Part shown: positions 1 to 8,595 of the stretch, in pieces
Position numbering within the stretch: the stretch's first letter is position 1
Layout: every line of letters starts with the position of its first letter
Assembly (NCBI RefSeq): GCF_030580995.1
Contig: NZ_JAUQSZ010000009.1
Span: 62,001 to 126,000, forward strand
Reading direction: 5' to 3'
Length of the DNA stretch: 64,000 nt
Source of the DNA: Sphingomonas immobilis
GTDB taxonomy: Bacteria > Pseudomonadota > Alphaproteobacteria > Sphingomonadales > Sphingomonadaceae
The notes under the pieces: generated by a model
What the model saw: only the letters and a program-made list of their open reading frames with translations
What the model was told of the DNA's origin: nothing
The model's database searches: none
Made by a program: the position numbers and the translations under genes

Positions 1-447
1 CTCGGCACCGGCGACCAGACGCTCGAGATCGTCACCACGCTCAATCACATCGAACCCAACGCCACCTCGAACCAGATCGTCCGCTCGGTGCTGGGCGGGC
101 GCGCGACGGGCAGCTATCTTGGCAAGGTCGCCGTCGCGCGCGACGCGCAAAAGACCGACGCCAGCCAGTCGGTGAAGGCGATGCTGCTCGATCGCACCGC
201 GACCGCCAACGCCAAGCCCGAGCTGGAAATCTACGCCGACGACGTGAAGTGCGCGCACGGCGCGACCGTCGGCGAGCTGGACAAGACCGCGCTTTTCTAT
301 CTCCAGAGCCGCGGCCTCCCCCCCGCCGAGGCCAAGACGCTGCTGCTGCGCGCCTTCGTCGGATCGGTGTTCGACGGCATAGCCGATGCGGACGAGCGCG
401 AGGCCGTCGAAGCCGCGGCGCAGGCCGCGCTGGAGCGGATGCTGTGA
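1..447 (+). CDS. sufD: SufD, Fe-S cluster assembly scaffold subunit (5' truncated by window edge)
   Basis: This is the C-terminal 148 residues of a protein that begins before the window. SufD pairs with SufB and the ATPase SufC in the SUF scaffold that builds Fe-S clusters in the cytoplasm. The visible part has the SufB/SufD beta-helix end: a NHIEPNATSNQ stretch near residue 15, the LLDRTATANAKPELEIYADD segment, CAHGATVGELD, and a helical tail ending in ALERML. In SufB/D proteins the CxHGxT-type segment precedes the C-terminal helices, as here. The reading frame is open from base 1. sufS starts 46 bp downstream, so this is the tail of a suf operon. SufB is less likely because sufS follows directly in the usual alphaproteobacterial order. 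Confidence 0.93.
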   Translation, partial: LGTGDQTLEIVTTLNHIEPNATSNQIVRSVLGGRATGSYLGKVAVARDAQKTDASQSVKAMLLDRTATANAKPELEIYADDVKCAHGATVGELDKTALFYLQSRGLPPAEAKTLLLRAFVGSVFDGIADADEREAVEAAAQAALERML

Positions 448-493
448 GGGCAATGCGCAACCTGCTCCCCTCCCTGGAAGGGAGGAAGAAGGC

Positions 494-1705
494 ATGAGCA
501 CGATATCCGACACCCGCCCGCTCGACCGGCTCGCCGATTTCCCGGCCATCCGCGACGGCTGGGCCTATCTCGACACCGCCGCCACCGCGCAGAAGCCGAT
601 AGCCGTGATCGACGCCATCGCGCGCGGATACGACACCACCTACGCCACCGTGCATCGCGGCGTGTATCAGCGCAGCGCCGACATGACGCTTGCGTTCGAG
701 GCGGGCCGCAAGCGCGTGGCGCGCTTCCTCAATGCCGACGAGACCGAAGTGGTTTTCGTGCGCGGCGCGACCGAGGCGATCAATCTCGTCGCGCAGTGCT
801 GGGCGCAAGAACAGCTCAAGCCCGGCGACCGCATCCTGCTCTCGCAGCTCGAGCATCACAGCAATATCGTGCCGTGGCAGATGGCGGCGGAAAAGACCGG
901 CGCGGCGATCGACGTGGTGCCGCTCACGCCCGATCACCGCATCGATCTCGACGCGATGGCGGCGATGATCACCCCCGCGCACAAGCTCGTCGCGCTCGGC
1001 CATGTCTCGAACGTGCTTGGCTCGGTGCTCGACGCGAAGCGCGCGACCGAAATCGCCCATTCGGTCGGCGCGAAGATCCTGCTCGACGGCTGCCAGGCGG
1101 TGCCGCGCCTGCCCGTCGACGTGGCGGAGATCGGCTGCGATTTCTACGTCTTCTCGGGCCACAAGCTCTACGGCCCGACCGGCATCGGCGTGCTGTGGGG
1201 CCGCGCCGAATTGCTGGCGGCAATGCCCCCGTATCAGGGCGGCGGATCGATGATCGACCGCGTTACCTTCGCCAAGACCACCTACGCTCCCCCGCCCGGC
1301 CGCTTCGAAGCAGGGACGCCGCATATCGTCGGCGTGCTCGGGCTGCACGCCGCGATCGATTATGTCGACGCCATCGGGCTGGAGGCGATCCACACGCACG
1401 AGACGGAGCTCGTCGCACAGACGCGCGCGGCGCTGCGCGGCATCAACTCGGTCACGCTCTACGGGCCGGAGGATGCGGCCGGCATCGTCTCTTTCAGCAT
1501 CCAGGGGGTGCATCCGCACGACATCGGCACCATCTTGGACGAGGGGCATGTCGCCATCCGCGCCGGGCATCATTGCGCGCAGCCGCTGATGGACAGCCTT
1601 GGCATACCCGCGACGGCGCGGGCCAGTTTCGGGGTTTATAACGGCCCGCAGGATATCGAGGCGCTGGTGCGCGGGATCGAACGAGTAACGAGGATCTTCG
1701 GATGA
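494..1705 (+). CDS. sufS: SufS, group II cysteine desulfurase
   Basis: A PLP enzyme of 403 residues that removes sulfur from L-cysteine as a persulfide for Fe-S cluster assembly. The PLP-binding lysine is K224 in SGHKLYGPTG. The catalytic cysteine is C361 in RAGHHCAQPLM, the group II (SufS) signature. Other family blocks are TAATAQKP, RGATEAINLVA and LEHHSN (H121-H122). The ATG at 494 follows a GGAAGGGAGG-type Shine-Dalgarno, and the more upstream in-frame ATG at 386 lies inside sufD, so 494 is preferred. The stop overlaps the sufT start by four bases, indicating translational coupling. It acts with the upstream sufD and downstream sufT and sufA. Confidence 0.97.
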   Translation: MSTISDTRPLDRLADFPAIRDGWAYLDTAATAQKPIAVIDAIARGYDTTYATVHRGVYQRSADMTLAFEAGRKRVARFLNADETEVVFVRGATEAINLVAQCWAQEQLKPGDRILLSQLEHHSNIVPWQMAAEKTGAAIDVVPLTPDHRIDLDAMAAMITPAHKLVALGHVSNVLGSVLDAKRATEIAHSVGAKILLDGCQAVPRLPVDVAEIGCDFYVFSGHKLYGPTGIGVLWGRAELLAAMPPYQGGGSMIDRVTFAKTTYAPPPGRFEAGTPHIVGVLGLHAAIDYVDAIGLEAIHTHETELVAQTRAALRGINSVTLYGPEDAAGIVSFSIQGVHPHDIGTILDEGHVAIRAGHHCAQPLMDSLGIPATARASFGVYNGPQDIEALVRGIERVTRIFG

Positions 1706-2193
1706 ACGAGGAAAGCAGGATCGCGGTGGAAGAAGTCGAATCGGTCGATGCGCCGCCCAAGGCGCGCGTGGAGTCCGCCGATACCGGCCCGGCGCCCGGC
1801 ACGCTCGCCGAGAAGCTGGTGCGCAAGCGCGACTATCTCGAGGGCTTTCTGGCGCAAAAGCCCGAGGGCGGCGCATCGGGCGAGCCCGGCGGCGAACTCT
1901 ACGAGGCCGTCATCGCCGCGCTGAAGGAAATCTACGACCCGGAAATCCCGGTCAACATCTACGATCTCGGCCTGATCTACGGCGTCGAAGTGACGACGGA
2001 GGGCCACGCCGCCGTAACCATGACGCTGACGACGCCGCACTGCCCGGTCGCGGAGTCGATGCCCGGCGAGGTCGAAATGCGCGTATCCTCGGTCCCCGGC
2101 ATCGCCACCGCCGACGTCAACCTCGTGTGGGAACCCGCCTGGGATCCGCAAAAGATGAGTGACGATGCGAAATTAGAATTGGGGATGCTGTGA
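1702..2193 (+). CDS. sufT: SufT, DUF59/MIP18-family Fe-S assembly factor
   Basis: 163 residues. The N-terminal ~65 residues are charged and low in complexity, followed by a DUF59 domain (about residues 70-150) with the family signatures YDPEIPVNIYDLGLIYGVEV and TLTTPHCPVAESMP, whose conserved cysteine is within TPHCP. SufT proteins assist maturation of Fe-S proteins and commonly sit at the end of suf operons. The ATG overlaps the sufS stop (ATGA), and the TGA overlaps the next start. The long N-terminal extension is typical of alphaproteobacterial versions, which is family knowledge rather than something measured here. Confidence 0.93.
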   Translation: MNEESRIAVEEVESVDAPPKARVESADTGPAPGTLAEKLVRKRDYLEGFLAQKPEGGASGEPGGELYEAVIAALKEIYDPEIPVNIYDLGLIYGVEVTTEGHAAVTMTLTTPHCPVAESMPGEVEMRVSSVPGIATADVNLVWEPAWDPQKMSDDAKLELGML

Positions 2194-2546
2194 TGGCCAC
2201 GATCACCCGCCAGCGGCCCGCCGCGCTCAACCTGACGCCTTCCGCAGAAGCGCGCATCACCGCGTTGATGGCCAAGGCCCCGGAAGGGTCGATCGGCGTC
2301 AAGCTCTCGACCCCCAAGCGCGGCTGCTCGGGCCTCGCCTATTCGGTAGATTACGTGAGCGAGGCCAAGCCTTTCGACGAGCGCATCGACACGCCCGGCG
2401 GCACCCTGTTCGTCGACGGCGGCTCGATCATGTATCTCGTCGGCAGCACGATGAACTGGGTCGAGGACGATTTCGCGGCAGGCTTCGTGTTCGAGAATCC
2501 CAACGCCAAGGGCGCCTGCGGGTGCGGGGAAAGCTTCACGGTCTAG
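2193..2546 (+). CDS. sufA: SufA/HesB-type Fe-S cluster carrier
   Basis: 117 residues of the A-type carrier family, which receives nascent Fe-S clusters and delivers them to apoproteins. The three cluster-ligand cysteines of the family are present: one in PKRGCSGLAY and two in the C-terminal GACGCGESF motif. The ATG at 2193 shares its A with the sufT TGA. A GTG at 2190 is an alternative that adds one residue. This is the last gene of the sufDSTA run, and the next gene is convergent (M16 peptidase). No clear intrinsic terminator was seen in the 89-bp gap. Confidence 0.95.
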   Translation: MATITRQRPAALNLTPSAEARITALMAKAPEGSIGVKLSTPKRGCSGLAYSVDYVSEAKPFDERIDTPGGTLFVDGGSIMYLVGSTMNWVEDDFAAGFVFENPNAKGACGCGESFTV

Positions 2547-2635
2547 TCGCCGCACCGGAGCCGCCGAGTTGCTGCGGCACGCGGTCGCCCCAAAACGCAG
2601 CGGCCCCGGCCTGCGCCCGGGCGACGTAACTCGAT

Positions 2636-5533
2636 CTACTTCGCCGGAGCCGCCTTCGGCACCACCTGCAGCGTCCAGTCCTTGTCGGGGCGCAGATACC
2701 GCGCCGCCGTCGCCTGCACGTCCGCCGCCGTCATGCGCGTGAGCGTGCCGTAGAGCCCGGCCAGCGCATCGATGCGGCGCGGGTCGTAGGACGCGCCGGT
2801 CAGTTGCAGCATCCAGAACTGGTTGCCGGTCGATTGCCGCAGGATCGATTGCTGCATCGGCCCGAGCGTCCGCTTGAGCTCGTCGTCGCTCACCGGATTG
2901 GCGACGAGATCGGCGGCGATCTCGCGGCTGAGCTTGAAGAACAGCGGGATGTTGTTCGGCGCGACCTGGCCGATCGCGACCATCCGCCCGCCGCCGGGCA
3001 GGCCGGCGGGCCAGCTGCTCGACACGTTCGGGCTGTAGCTCGCGCCCGCTTCGGAACGGAGCTTGTCGAACAGCCGGTCGCTAAAGATCGCCGCCAGCAC
3101 GTCGAGCCGCCGCGCGTCGGCGATCTCGTCGAGCCCACCGCCGGTCGGCCAGGCGATCACCGCCGCCGCCTGGTTCTCCGGCCCGTCGTGCGTGCGCGTG
3201 ACGGGGGTGGTGTTGTGTGCGGGGAAGCGCACCGGCGGCGTGATCTCGGCGATCGCCGGCCGCGGCTTCAGCGCGCCGAAGGTCTTGCCGACCGCGAGCA
3301 CCGCATCCTCGGGTGTGACGTCGCCGAACACCTGCACCTCGATGGGGCCGGTCTTCATCAACGGTTCCCACAGCGCGCGGAACGCCTCGGGCGTCGTACC
3401 CGAAATCTGCTCGCGGCTGGGCGTGCCCCAGCGCTGGTCGCCGTCACGCAGCAGCCGTTCGAGGTCGCGGCTCAGCACGCCGTCTGGCGAGGAATCGTAC
3501 CCGGCATAGCCCGCCAGCGCGACGCTCTTGCCCCGCGCGAGCGGGTTCGGATCCCAGCCCGGCGTGTTGAGCTCGCTCGCCAGCAGCTTCAACTGGTCGT
3601 TGAAATCGGCAGGCGACGTCTGGCCGGAAAGCGAGAAAGCGTCGTCCTCGATATCGAAATCGAGTCCCATGCGCCGCCCCGCCGTCAGCGCGTCGAGATC
3701 GCCCTGACCGAGCTTGCCGATGCCGCCCTGGACGAGCGCGAGCTCGGCCGCCCAGGCCGGGGTCGGCTTGTCGGCGGGCAACGCAGCGTAGCCACCACCG
3801 AAACGTACGCGGACGTAGATGCGATTGTCCTCCGCCTTGGTCGAATAGACCATCAGGCGCACGCCGTTGGTGAATTCGCCCTGGCTGAGGTTCATGTCGG
3901 GGCCGAAGCGATTGATCTTCTCGAGCGGCGCCTTCAGCGCACCGGGCTTGCCGAGCGGCGGCAGCTTCGAGAAGGAGATGTTGGCCTGCGCACGGCGCTT
4001 GCCCGCCAGGCCCGACACATCGGCCGACAAGGCGGTGGCGAGCTTCGCGGCGGCGCCGTCCTCGGGCACCTGCAGCGAAATCAGCGCGCGCTGCGCCGTG
4101 CCCTCGAACACCTTCTTGGTCGAGGCGAGGATGCGCGCGGGCGTGAACATCTTCTTGGCGCGCGCGTCCTGGAACACCTTCTGGATGGTCGAGGGCGCGG
4201 TGGTGGTCTCGCGGATGTCGACCGCCTGCACCATGTCGTCGGCTTCCTTTGAGCCGGCCTCGGCGCGCGCGGTTTCCACGAGGGTGCGGAACGTCACCTC
4301 GGTATCGGCGAGCTCGCGATCGATCTCGGCCTGCGTCGCGGGATGGACCTGCGCGTCGGCGATCACGGCGCGGACATCGCGCAGCGCCGGTTCCCAATCG
4401 TTGCCGACCGGCAGGATCGTCACCAGAGTGACGTTGGCCGAGCGCGAGGGATCGTCGAGCGCGGCCTGTGCCGCGATGAAGCTGCCGCCGGTGCGCGCGC
4501 GCGTTTCCAGCCGGCGGTTGATCACGGCGAGCGCGACCTGATCGACCAGCCGGTTCTGGTTGAAGACCACCGTATCGTCATTGTATTTCCACGGCCGCAC
4601 CACGGCGAAGGCGATGCGCGTCGGCAGGCCGGGCTCGGTGATCGCACCGGTGGCGGGCTGCTTGGCGTCGGGCGTGCCGAAATCGGGATCGGCGGGCGCG
4701 GGTCCGGTGCCCTTCCACGTACCGAAATACTTCGCGATCAGCGGCTCGATCATCGCCGGATCGAAATCACCGGCGATCGAGACGAGCGTGCGTTCCGGGC
4801 GATACCAGCGATCGTGGAAGGCGCGCACCGTCTCGGGCGTCGCCGCCTCCAGCGTCTTGATATTGCCGATCGGCGAGCGGTCGGCGAGCGGTTGCCCTGC
4901 GAACAGCGCCCCGTTGATCGCGTTCATGAAACGCACCTGCGGCCCCGGCTGCTCGCGCTGCTCGGCCAGCACGGCGGGGCGCTCGCCGGTCAGCGCCGCC
5001 TGCGTGATGTTGGGCTGGGAGACCATGCCCGACATGATCTTGATGCTCTGGTCGATGCCCTCGGGCGTCGCGGCGGGCAGATCGAGCTTGTAGACCGTCT
5101 GCGTCGTCGTGGTCTGCGCGTTGGTGTCCGATCCGAAGGTCGTGCCCATGCGCTGCCAGATGCGCTTGGCCTCGCCGTCAGGCACGTAGACCGAGCCGCG
5201 GAAGGAAAGATGCTCGATCAGATGCGCGAAGCCGCGCTCGCTGTCCTGCTCGTAGAGCGAACCCGCGTCGATGCGCACGCGGATCGAGATCTGGCCGGGC
5301 GGCACGCCGTTCTTGCGCACGGCATAGCGCAGGCCGTTCTTGAGCGTACCGAAATGCCACGCCGGATCGGGCGTGATGTCGCTGCCCTTGTAGAGCCAGG
5401 GGTCGCGGTTCGCGATCGCGCTGTCGTCCTGCCCCGCCTGCGAAAGCGAGGGGGCGATCAGCAGGGTTGCAGCCAGAATGACCTTGAGGGGGGCGAAGCG
5501 CGTCGCGCGCGAAAGAAGATGCATGGCAGGCAA
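2636..5533 (-). CDS. M16 (pitrilysin) family zinc metallopeptidase, secreted
   Basis: 965 residues with an N-terminal signal peptide (hydrophobic VILAATLLIAPSLSQA, about residues 18-33). The inverted zinc motif of M16 enzymes, HLIEH, is at residues 104-108. A duplicated, non-catalytic M16 domain fills the C-terminal half, giving the usual two-repeat architecture. Likely periplasmic peptide degradation. The first start (5533) is TTG with GGAAGG eight bases upstream. An in-frame ATG nine bases later (5524) gives the same signal peptide, so the exact start is uncertain. It is convergent with sufA and divergent from nfuA, and looks monocistronic. Confidence 0.92.
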   Translation of the reverse strand: MPAMHLLSRATRFAPLKVILAATLLIAPSLSQAGQDDSAIANRDPWLYKGSDITPDPAWHFGTLKNGLRYAVRKNGVPPGQISIRVRIDAGSLYEQDSERGFAHLIEHLSFRGSVYVPDGEAKRIWQRMGTTFGSDTNAQTTTTQTVYKLDLPAATPEGIDQSIKIMSGMVSQPNITQAALTGERPAVLAEQREQPGPQVRFMNAINGALFAGQPLADRSPIGNIKTLEAATPETVRAFHDRWYRPERTLVSIAGDFDPAMIEPLIAKYFGTWKGTGPAPADPDFGTPDAKQPATGAITEPGLPTRIAFAVVRPWKYNDDTVVFNQNRLVDQVALAVINRRLETRARTGGSFIAAQAALDDPSRSANVTLVTILPVGNDWEPALRDVRAVIADAQVHPATQAEIDRELADTEVTFRTLVETARAEAGSKEADDMVQAVDIRETTTAPSTIQKVFQDARAKKMFTPARILASTKKVFEGTAQRALISLQVPEDGAAAKLATALSADVSGLAGKRRAQANISFSKLPPLGKPGALKAPLEKINRFGPDMNLSQGEFTNGVRLMVYSTKAEDNRIYVRVRFGGGYAALPADKPTPAWAAELALVQGGIGKLGQGDLDALTAGRRMGLDFDIEDDAFSLSGQTSPADFNDQLKLLASELNTPGWDPNPLARGKSVALAGYAGYDSSPDGVLSRDLERLLRDGDQRWGTPSREQISGTTPEAFRALWEPLMKTGPIEVQVFGDVTPEDAVLAVGKTFGALKPRPAIAEITPPVRFPAHNTTPVTRTHDGPENQAAAVIAWPTGGGLDEIADARRLDVLAAIFSDRLFDKLRSEAGASYSPNVSSSWPAGLPGGGRMVAIGQVAPNNIPLFFKLSREIAADLVANPVSDDELKRTLGPMQQSILRQSTGNQFWMLQLTGASYDPRRIDALAGLYGTLTRMTAADVQATAARYLRPDKDWTLQVVPKAAPAK

Positions 5534-5662
5534 CGTAGCGACCTTCCCGCGCCGCCGCCAGCCGCGATCACGCCGCAGCAGGGTGGCTCTCGTTTACGCC
5601 GGGAAACCATTCGTTTCCGCAATCGCCTTGATCCCGCCCGCGCGCCGGGCCACATGGGGCCC

Positions 5663-6232
5663 ATGCTGATCGAGACCGAAACGACGCCCAACCCGGTGAC
5701 CCTGAAGTTCCTGCCCGGCCGCGCCGTGATGGATGCGGGGACGCGCGATTTCGCGACGCCGGAAGAGGCCGAGGCCTCGCCGCTCGCCGAGGCGCTGTTC
5801 GGCCTCGGCGATGTGACCGGCGTGTTCTTCGGTCGCGATTTCGTGTCGGTCACCGCCGGGCCGGGCGTCGAATGGTCTGGCCTGAAACCGGATGTGCTGG
5901 CGCTGCTGCTCGATCATTTCAGCGCGAACATGCCGCTGTTCCGCGCCGCCGGTAACGGCATCGCCGTGCCCGCCGAGGACGATTTCGCCGAAAACCCGGA
6001 GGACGCCGACATCGTCGCGCAGATCAAGGATCTGATCGAGACGCGCGTTCGCCCGGCGGTCGCCAACGATGGCGGCGACATCATCTATCGCGGTTTCGAC
6101 AAGGGCAAGGTGTTCCTGCAGATGCAGGGCGCGTGTTCCGGCTGCCCGTCGTCTTCGGCGACGCTGAAGAACGGCATCGAGCAACTGCTGAAATATTACG
6201 TGCCCGAAGTCACCGAGGTCCGCGCGGTCTGA
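5663..6232 (+). CDS. nfuA: NfuA/NifU-like Fe-S cluster carrier
   Basis: 189 residues in two domains. The N-terminal Nfu_N domain (residues 1-90) starts with MLIETETTPNP and has LKFLPG. The C-terminal NifU domain (about 115-189) has GACSGCPSS with the cluster-ligating C158-x-x-C161. Nfu proteins carry Fe-S clusters to client enzymes. An ATG nine bases upstream (5654) is possible, but homologues start at MLIETE. It is divergent from the M16 peptidase. Functionally it complements the suf genes 3 kb upstream but is not in their operon. Confidence 0.95.
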   Translation: MLIETETTPNPVTLKFLPGRAVMDAGTRDFATPEEAEASPLAEALFGLGDVTGVFFGRDFVSVTAGPGVEWSGLKPDVLALLLDHFSANMPLFRAAGNGIAVPAEDDFAENPEDADIVAQIKDLIETRVRPAVANDGGDIIYRGFDKGKVFLQMQGACSGCPSSSATLKNGIEQLLKYYVPEVTEVRAV

Positions 6233-6273
6233 TCTCCGCGCCGTTCTTCCAAACCCAGACAAGGAACCTGCGC

Positions 6274-6864
6274 ATGGCAAAGCTGGCCGATGATGTGCTC
6301 GACACGATCTTTCGCAAGGGGCGCACCTACAACGGCTTCACCGACGCGCCCTTCACCGCCGCCGATGCCGATTCGATCTGGGAGCTGATGAAGTTCGGCC
6401 CGACCTCGGCCAATCTGCTGCCGGCGCGTCTCGTCTGGTGCTTCAGTCAGGAATCGAAGGAGAAGCTCGCCGCACTGTCGAGCGGCACCAACGGCGAGAA
6501 GATCGTGAAGGCGCCCGCCACCGTAATCATCGGCATGGACACCAATTTCCATGAACAGGCGCCGATCCTGTTTCCGCACGCACCCGGCGTGAAGGACTGG
6601 TTTCCCGATCCGGCCGCGCGCGAGATCATGGCGTTGCGCAATTCGTCGCTGCAGGGCGGCTATTTCATCCTAGCCGCGCGCGCGCTCGGTTTCGATACCG
6701 GGCCGATGTCGGGATTCGACAATGCCGCCGTTGATGCCGCCTTCTTCGCCGATACGCCGGCGGTAAAGTCGAACTTCATCTCGACGATCGGCGTCGGCGA
6801 TCCTTCGACGATCTTCGAGCGCCTGCCGCGCCCGCCGTTCGAGACGTTTAACACGATCGTCTGA
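6274..6864 (+). CDS. Nitroreductase-family malonic semialdehyde reductase-like protein
   Basis: 196 residues of the FMN-dependent nitroreductase fold, closest in pattern to the RutE/HadB group that reduces malonic semialdehyde to 3-hydroxypropionate. Supporting segments are GRTYNGFTDAPF near the N terminus, KFGPTSANLLPARLVW (FMN contact region), NSSLQGGYFILAARALG and the C-terminal DPSTIFERLPRPPFE. No other rut gene is nearby, so a role in pyrimidine degradation is not supported and the true substrate is open. The ATG at 6274 was chosen because upstream in-frame sequence overlaps nfuA. tsaB begins four bases after the stop. Confidence 0.85.
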   Translation: MAKLADDVLDTIFRKGRTYNGFTDAPFTAADADSIWELMKFGPTSANLLPARLVWCFSQESKEKLAALSSGTNGEKIVKAPATVIIGMDTNFHEQAPILFPHAPGVKDWFPDPAAREIMALRNSSLQGGYFILAARALGFDTGPMSGFDNAAVDAAFFADTPAVKSNFISTIGVGDPSTIFERLPRPPFETFNTIV

Positions 6865-6868
6865 GGTC

Positions 6869-7513
6869 TTGCGCACGCTGGTGATCGAAACCGCGACCGC
6901 CGCCTGTTCGGTCGCGTTGCTGGAAGACGGCGCGGTCATCGCGGCGCTGCATGAGGTGGTCGGGCGCGGCCACGCCGAACGCCTGCTGCCGATGATCGCC
7001 GAACTGCCCGGCGGCGGCCGCGCGGCGCATATCCTCGTCGATTGCGGACCGGGCAGCTTCACCGGCGTGCGCGTCGGCATCGCTGCCGCACGCGGCCTCG
7101 CGCTCGGCTGGCGCGCGCAGGCGACGGGATATTCCTCGCTCGCGCTGATCGCCGCCGCCGCCTTCGCCGCCGGTCCCAGCCCCAATCCAAGCCTGCCCTC
7201 GCTTGCGGTCGTAATCGAAGGCGGGCATGGCGAGGTCTTTATGCAAGCCTTCGACGCTCCGCTCGCGCCCACGTCCGCCCTCGCCTCGCTGCGGCCCGAG
7301 GTTGCGCTCGCCGCATTGCGGGGCCGCCCGGCGATCGGCAACGGCGTGCGCCTGCTGCGCGCGATCGATCCCGAAGTCGCTTCGATCGAAGCACTGCCCC
7401 GCGCCGCCGACGCGGTGCTGCTCCCCGCCGCTTTCACCGTCCTGCCGCCGCGCCCGATCTACGGCCGTGCGCCCGACGCGAAAGTGCCCGGCACCGGGTC
7501 GATCGGGGCGTGA
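6869..7513 (+). CDS. tsaB: TsaB, tRNA t6A biosynthesis subunit
   Basis: 214 residues of the ASKHA/YeaZ family. TsaB is the non-catalytic partner of TsaD in forming threonylcarbamoyladenosine on ANN-decoding tRNAs. Signatures are the N-terminal LVIETATAACSVAL (phosphate-1-like loop) and DCGPGSFTGVRVGIAAARGL. The start is a TTG, the only initiator that keeps the N-terminal beta strand. The stop overlaps the rimI GTG by four bases, and tsaB-rimI is a conserved pair. Slightly short of the E. coli protein, as usual in alphaproteobacteria. Confidence 0.93.
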   Translation: MRTLVIETATAACSVALLEDGAVIAALHEVVGRGHAERLLPMIAELPGGGRAAHILVDCGPGSFTGVRVGIAAARGLALGWRAQATGYSSLALIAAAAFAAGPSPNPSLPSLAVVIEGGHGEVFMQAFDAPLAPTSALASLRPEVALAALRGRPAIGNGVRLLRAIDPEVASIEALPRAADAVLLPAAFTVLPPRPIYGRAPDAKVPGTGSIGA

Positions 7514-7986
7514 GCACGATCCTCAACGTCGTCGATCTGCGAAGCGGTGCCGCCGCCGATCTCGGTATTGTCGATACCATCATGCAGTCCGCCTTCGACA
7601 CGCGCTTCGGCGAGGCGTGGACGCGCACCCAGTGCCTCGGCATCCTCGCCATGCCCGGCGTGTGGCTGACCATCGCGGCGGCAAACGGGGAGGATGCGGG
7701 CTTCGCCTTGTCCCGGATCATCGCCGACGAGGCCGAGCTTCTGCTGCTCGCCACCACGCCCGCCGCGCGCCGCCGCGGCATCGGCGCAGCATTGTTGCGA
7801 TCCGTTATCACCGACGCGAAGGGTCGCGGCGCCCGGACAATCCATCTCGAGGTTCGGGAAAACAATGGTGCGATAAAGCTTTATCAAAGCGCAGGCTTCA
7901 CGAAGGTTGGGGAACGGCGCCAATACTATCGCGGATCGAACGGCCAGACTTTCGACGCATTTACCTTCCGGCGCGAATTAGCCTGA
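7510..7986 (+). CDS. rimI: RimI-type GNAT N-acetyltransferase
   Basis: 158 residues with a GNAT fold. The acetyl-CoA pyrophosphate loop is ARRRGIGAALL, followed by the beta-bulge LEVRENNGAIKLYQSAGF that is characteristic of RimI/NAA10-like enzymes. RimI acetylates the N terminus of ribosomal protein S18. The GTG start overlaps the tsaB stop (GTGA), implying coupled translation, and the tsaB-rimI neighbourhood supports the assignment over other GNATs. Confidence 0.9.
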   Translation: MSTILNVVDLRSGAAADLGIVDTIMQSAFDTRFGEAWTRTQCLGILAMPGVWLTIAAANGEDAGFALSRIIADEAELLLLATTPAARRRGIGAALLRSVITDAKGRGARTIHLEVRENNGAIKLYQSAGFTKVGERRQYYRGSNGQTFDAFTFRRELA

Positions 7987-8008
7987 ACGCTTGTTCATGG
8001 ACTAATTT

Positions 8009-8051
8009 GTTGCTTGCGAAACTTTCTCCGAAGGTGGATATGGCAAGCAAC
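8009..8051. promoter_or_regulatory. Inverted repeat in the leader of the MucR-family gene
   Basis: A perfect 9-bp inverted repeat, GTTGCTTGC at 8009-8017 and GCAAGCAAC at 8043-8051, separated by 25 relatively AT-rich bases and ending 43 bp before the mucR-like ATG. It could be an operator for autoregulation, which is common for MucR/Ros proteins, or a stem in the 5' leader. Only the symmetry is seen; the function is inferred. Confidence 0.45.
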
Positions 8052-8094
8052 GGTTACGCCTAAAAGTAGCCGGGAATGGGTCGAAAGGACAATA

Positions 8095-8517
8095 ATGGAT
8101 ACTACGCTCGAATTGCAGGAAACCCTGATCACGTTGACCGCGGATATTGTTGCGGCGCATGTCAGCAACAATAGTGTGGCCGTGTCGGACCTTCCGGTCC
8201 TCATCGCCAACGTGCATGGTGCGCTTACGGGTCTTGGCGGTGCCGCACCCGCACCCGAAGTGAAGCAGGAACCGGCGGTTTCGGTGCGCTCGTCGATCAA
8301 GCCCGACTACATCGTCTGTCTCGAAGACGGCAAGAAGCTGAAGATGCTCAAGCGTCACCTGATGACGCACTATCAGATGACGCCGGAACAGTATCGGGCC
8401 AAGTGGAACCTCCCCGCCGACTATCCGATGGTCGCGCCGAGCTATGCCGAGCAGCGTCGCACGCTCGCCAAGAAGATCGGCCTCGGCACCAAGCGCCGCA
8501 AGACCGCGACGCGCTGA
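8095..8517 (+). CDS. MucR/Ros-family zinc-finger transcriptional regulator
   Basis: 140 residues. MucR/Ros proteins are DNA-binding, nucleoid-associated regulators in alphaproteobacteria. The C-terminal half carries the family core [15 protein letters not shown] with [18 protein letters not shown] after it. Only one cysteine is present where classical Ros has two, so the second zinc ligand would have to be another residue, for example the aspartate in KPDYIVC; such substitutions are known in the family. The tail is strongly basic ([15 protein letters not shown]). The ATG at 8095 follows an AAAGGA ribosome site. Single gene with its own promoter region and a strong terminator. Confidence 0.93.
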   Translation: MDTTLELQETLITLTADIVAAHVSNNSVAVSDLPVLIANVHGALTGLGGAAPAPEVKQEPAVSVRSSIKPDYIVCLEDGKKLKMLKRHLMTHYQMTPEQYRAKWNLPADYPMVAPSYAEQRRTLAKKIGLGTKRRKTATR

Positions 8518-8528
8518 GCCAACCAGAT

Positions 8529-8564
8529 CGGCGGCGCGTGAGAAATCCGCGCCGCCGCTCTTTA
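8529..8564 (+). terminator. Intrinsic terminator after the MucR-family gene
   Basis: A 10-bp perfect stem (CGGCGGCGCG at 8529-8538, CGCGCCGCCG at 8548-8557) with a 9-base loop, followed by CTCTTTA. It begins 12 bases after the mucR-like stop and separates it from the Fur-family gene. Confidence 0.7.
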
Positions 8565-8595
8565 TCCTGTCGCGCAGACGCCCTACACTAGGCGC

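Noticed and set aside
4343..6232. Very long plus-strand frame across the M16 gene and nfuA
   Set aside because: Its first two-thirds are antisense to the M16 peptidase and rich in Arg and His without domains; only the nfuA portion from 5663 is real.
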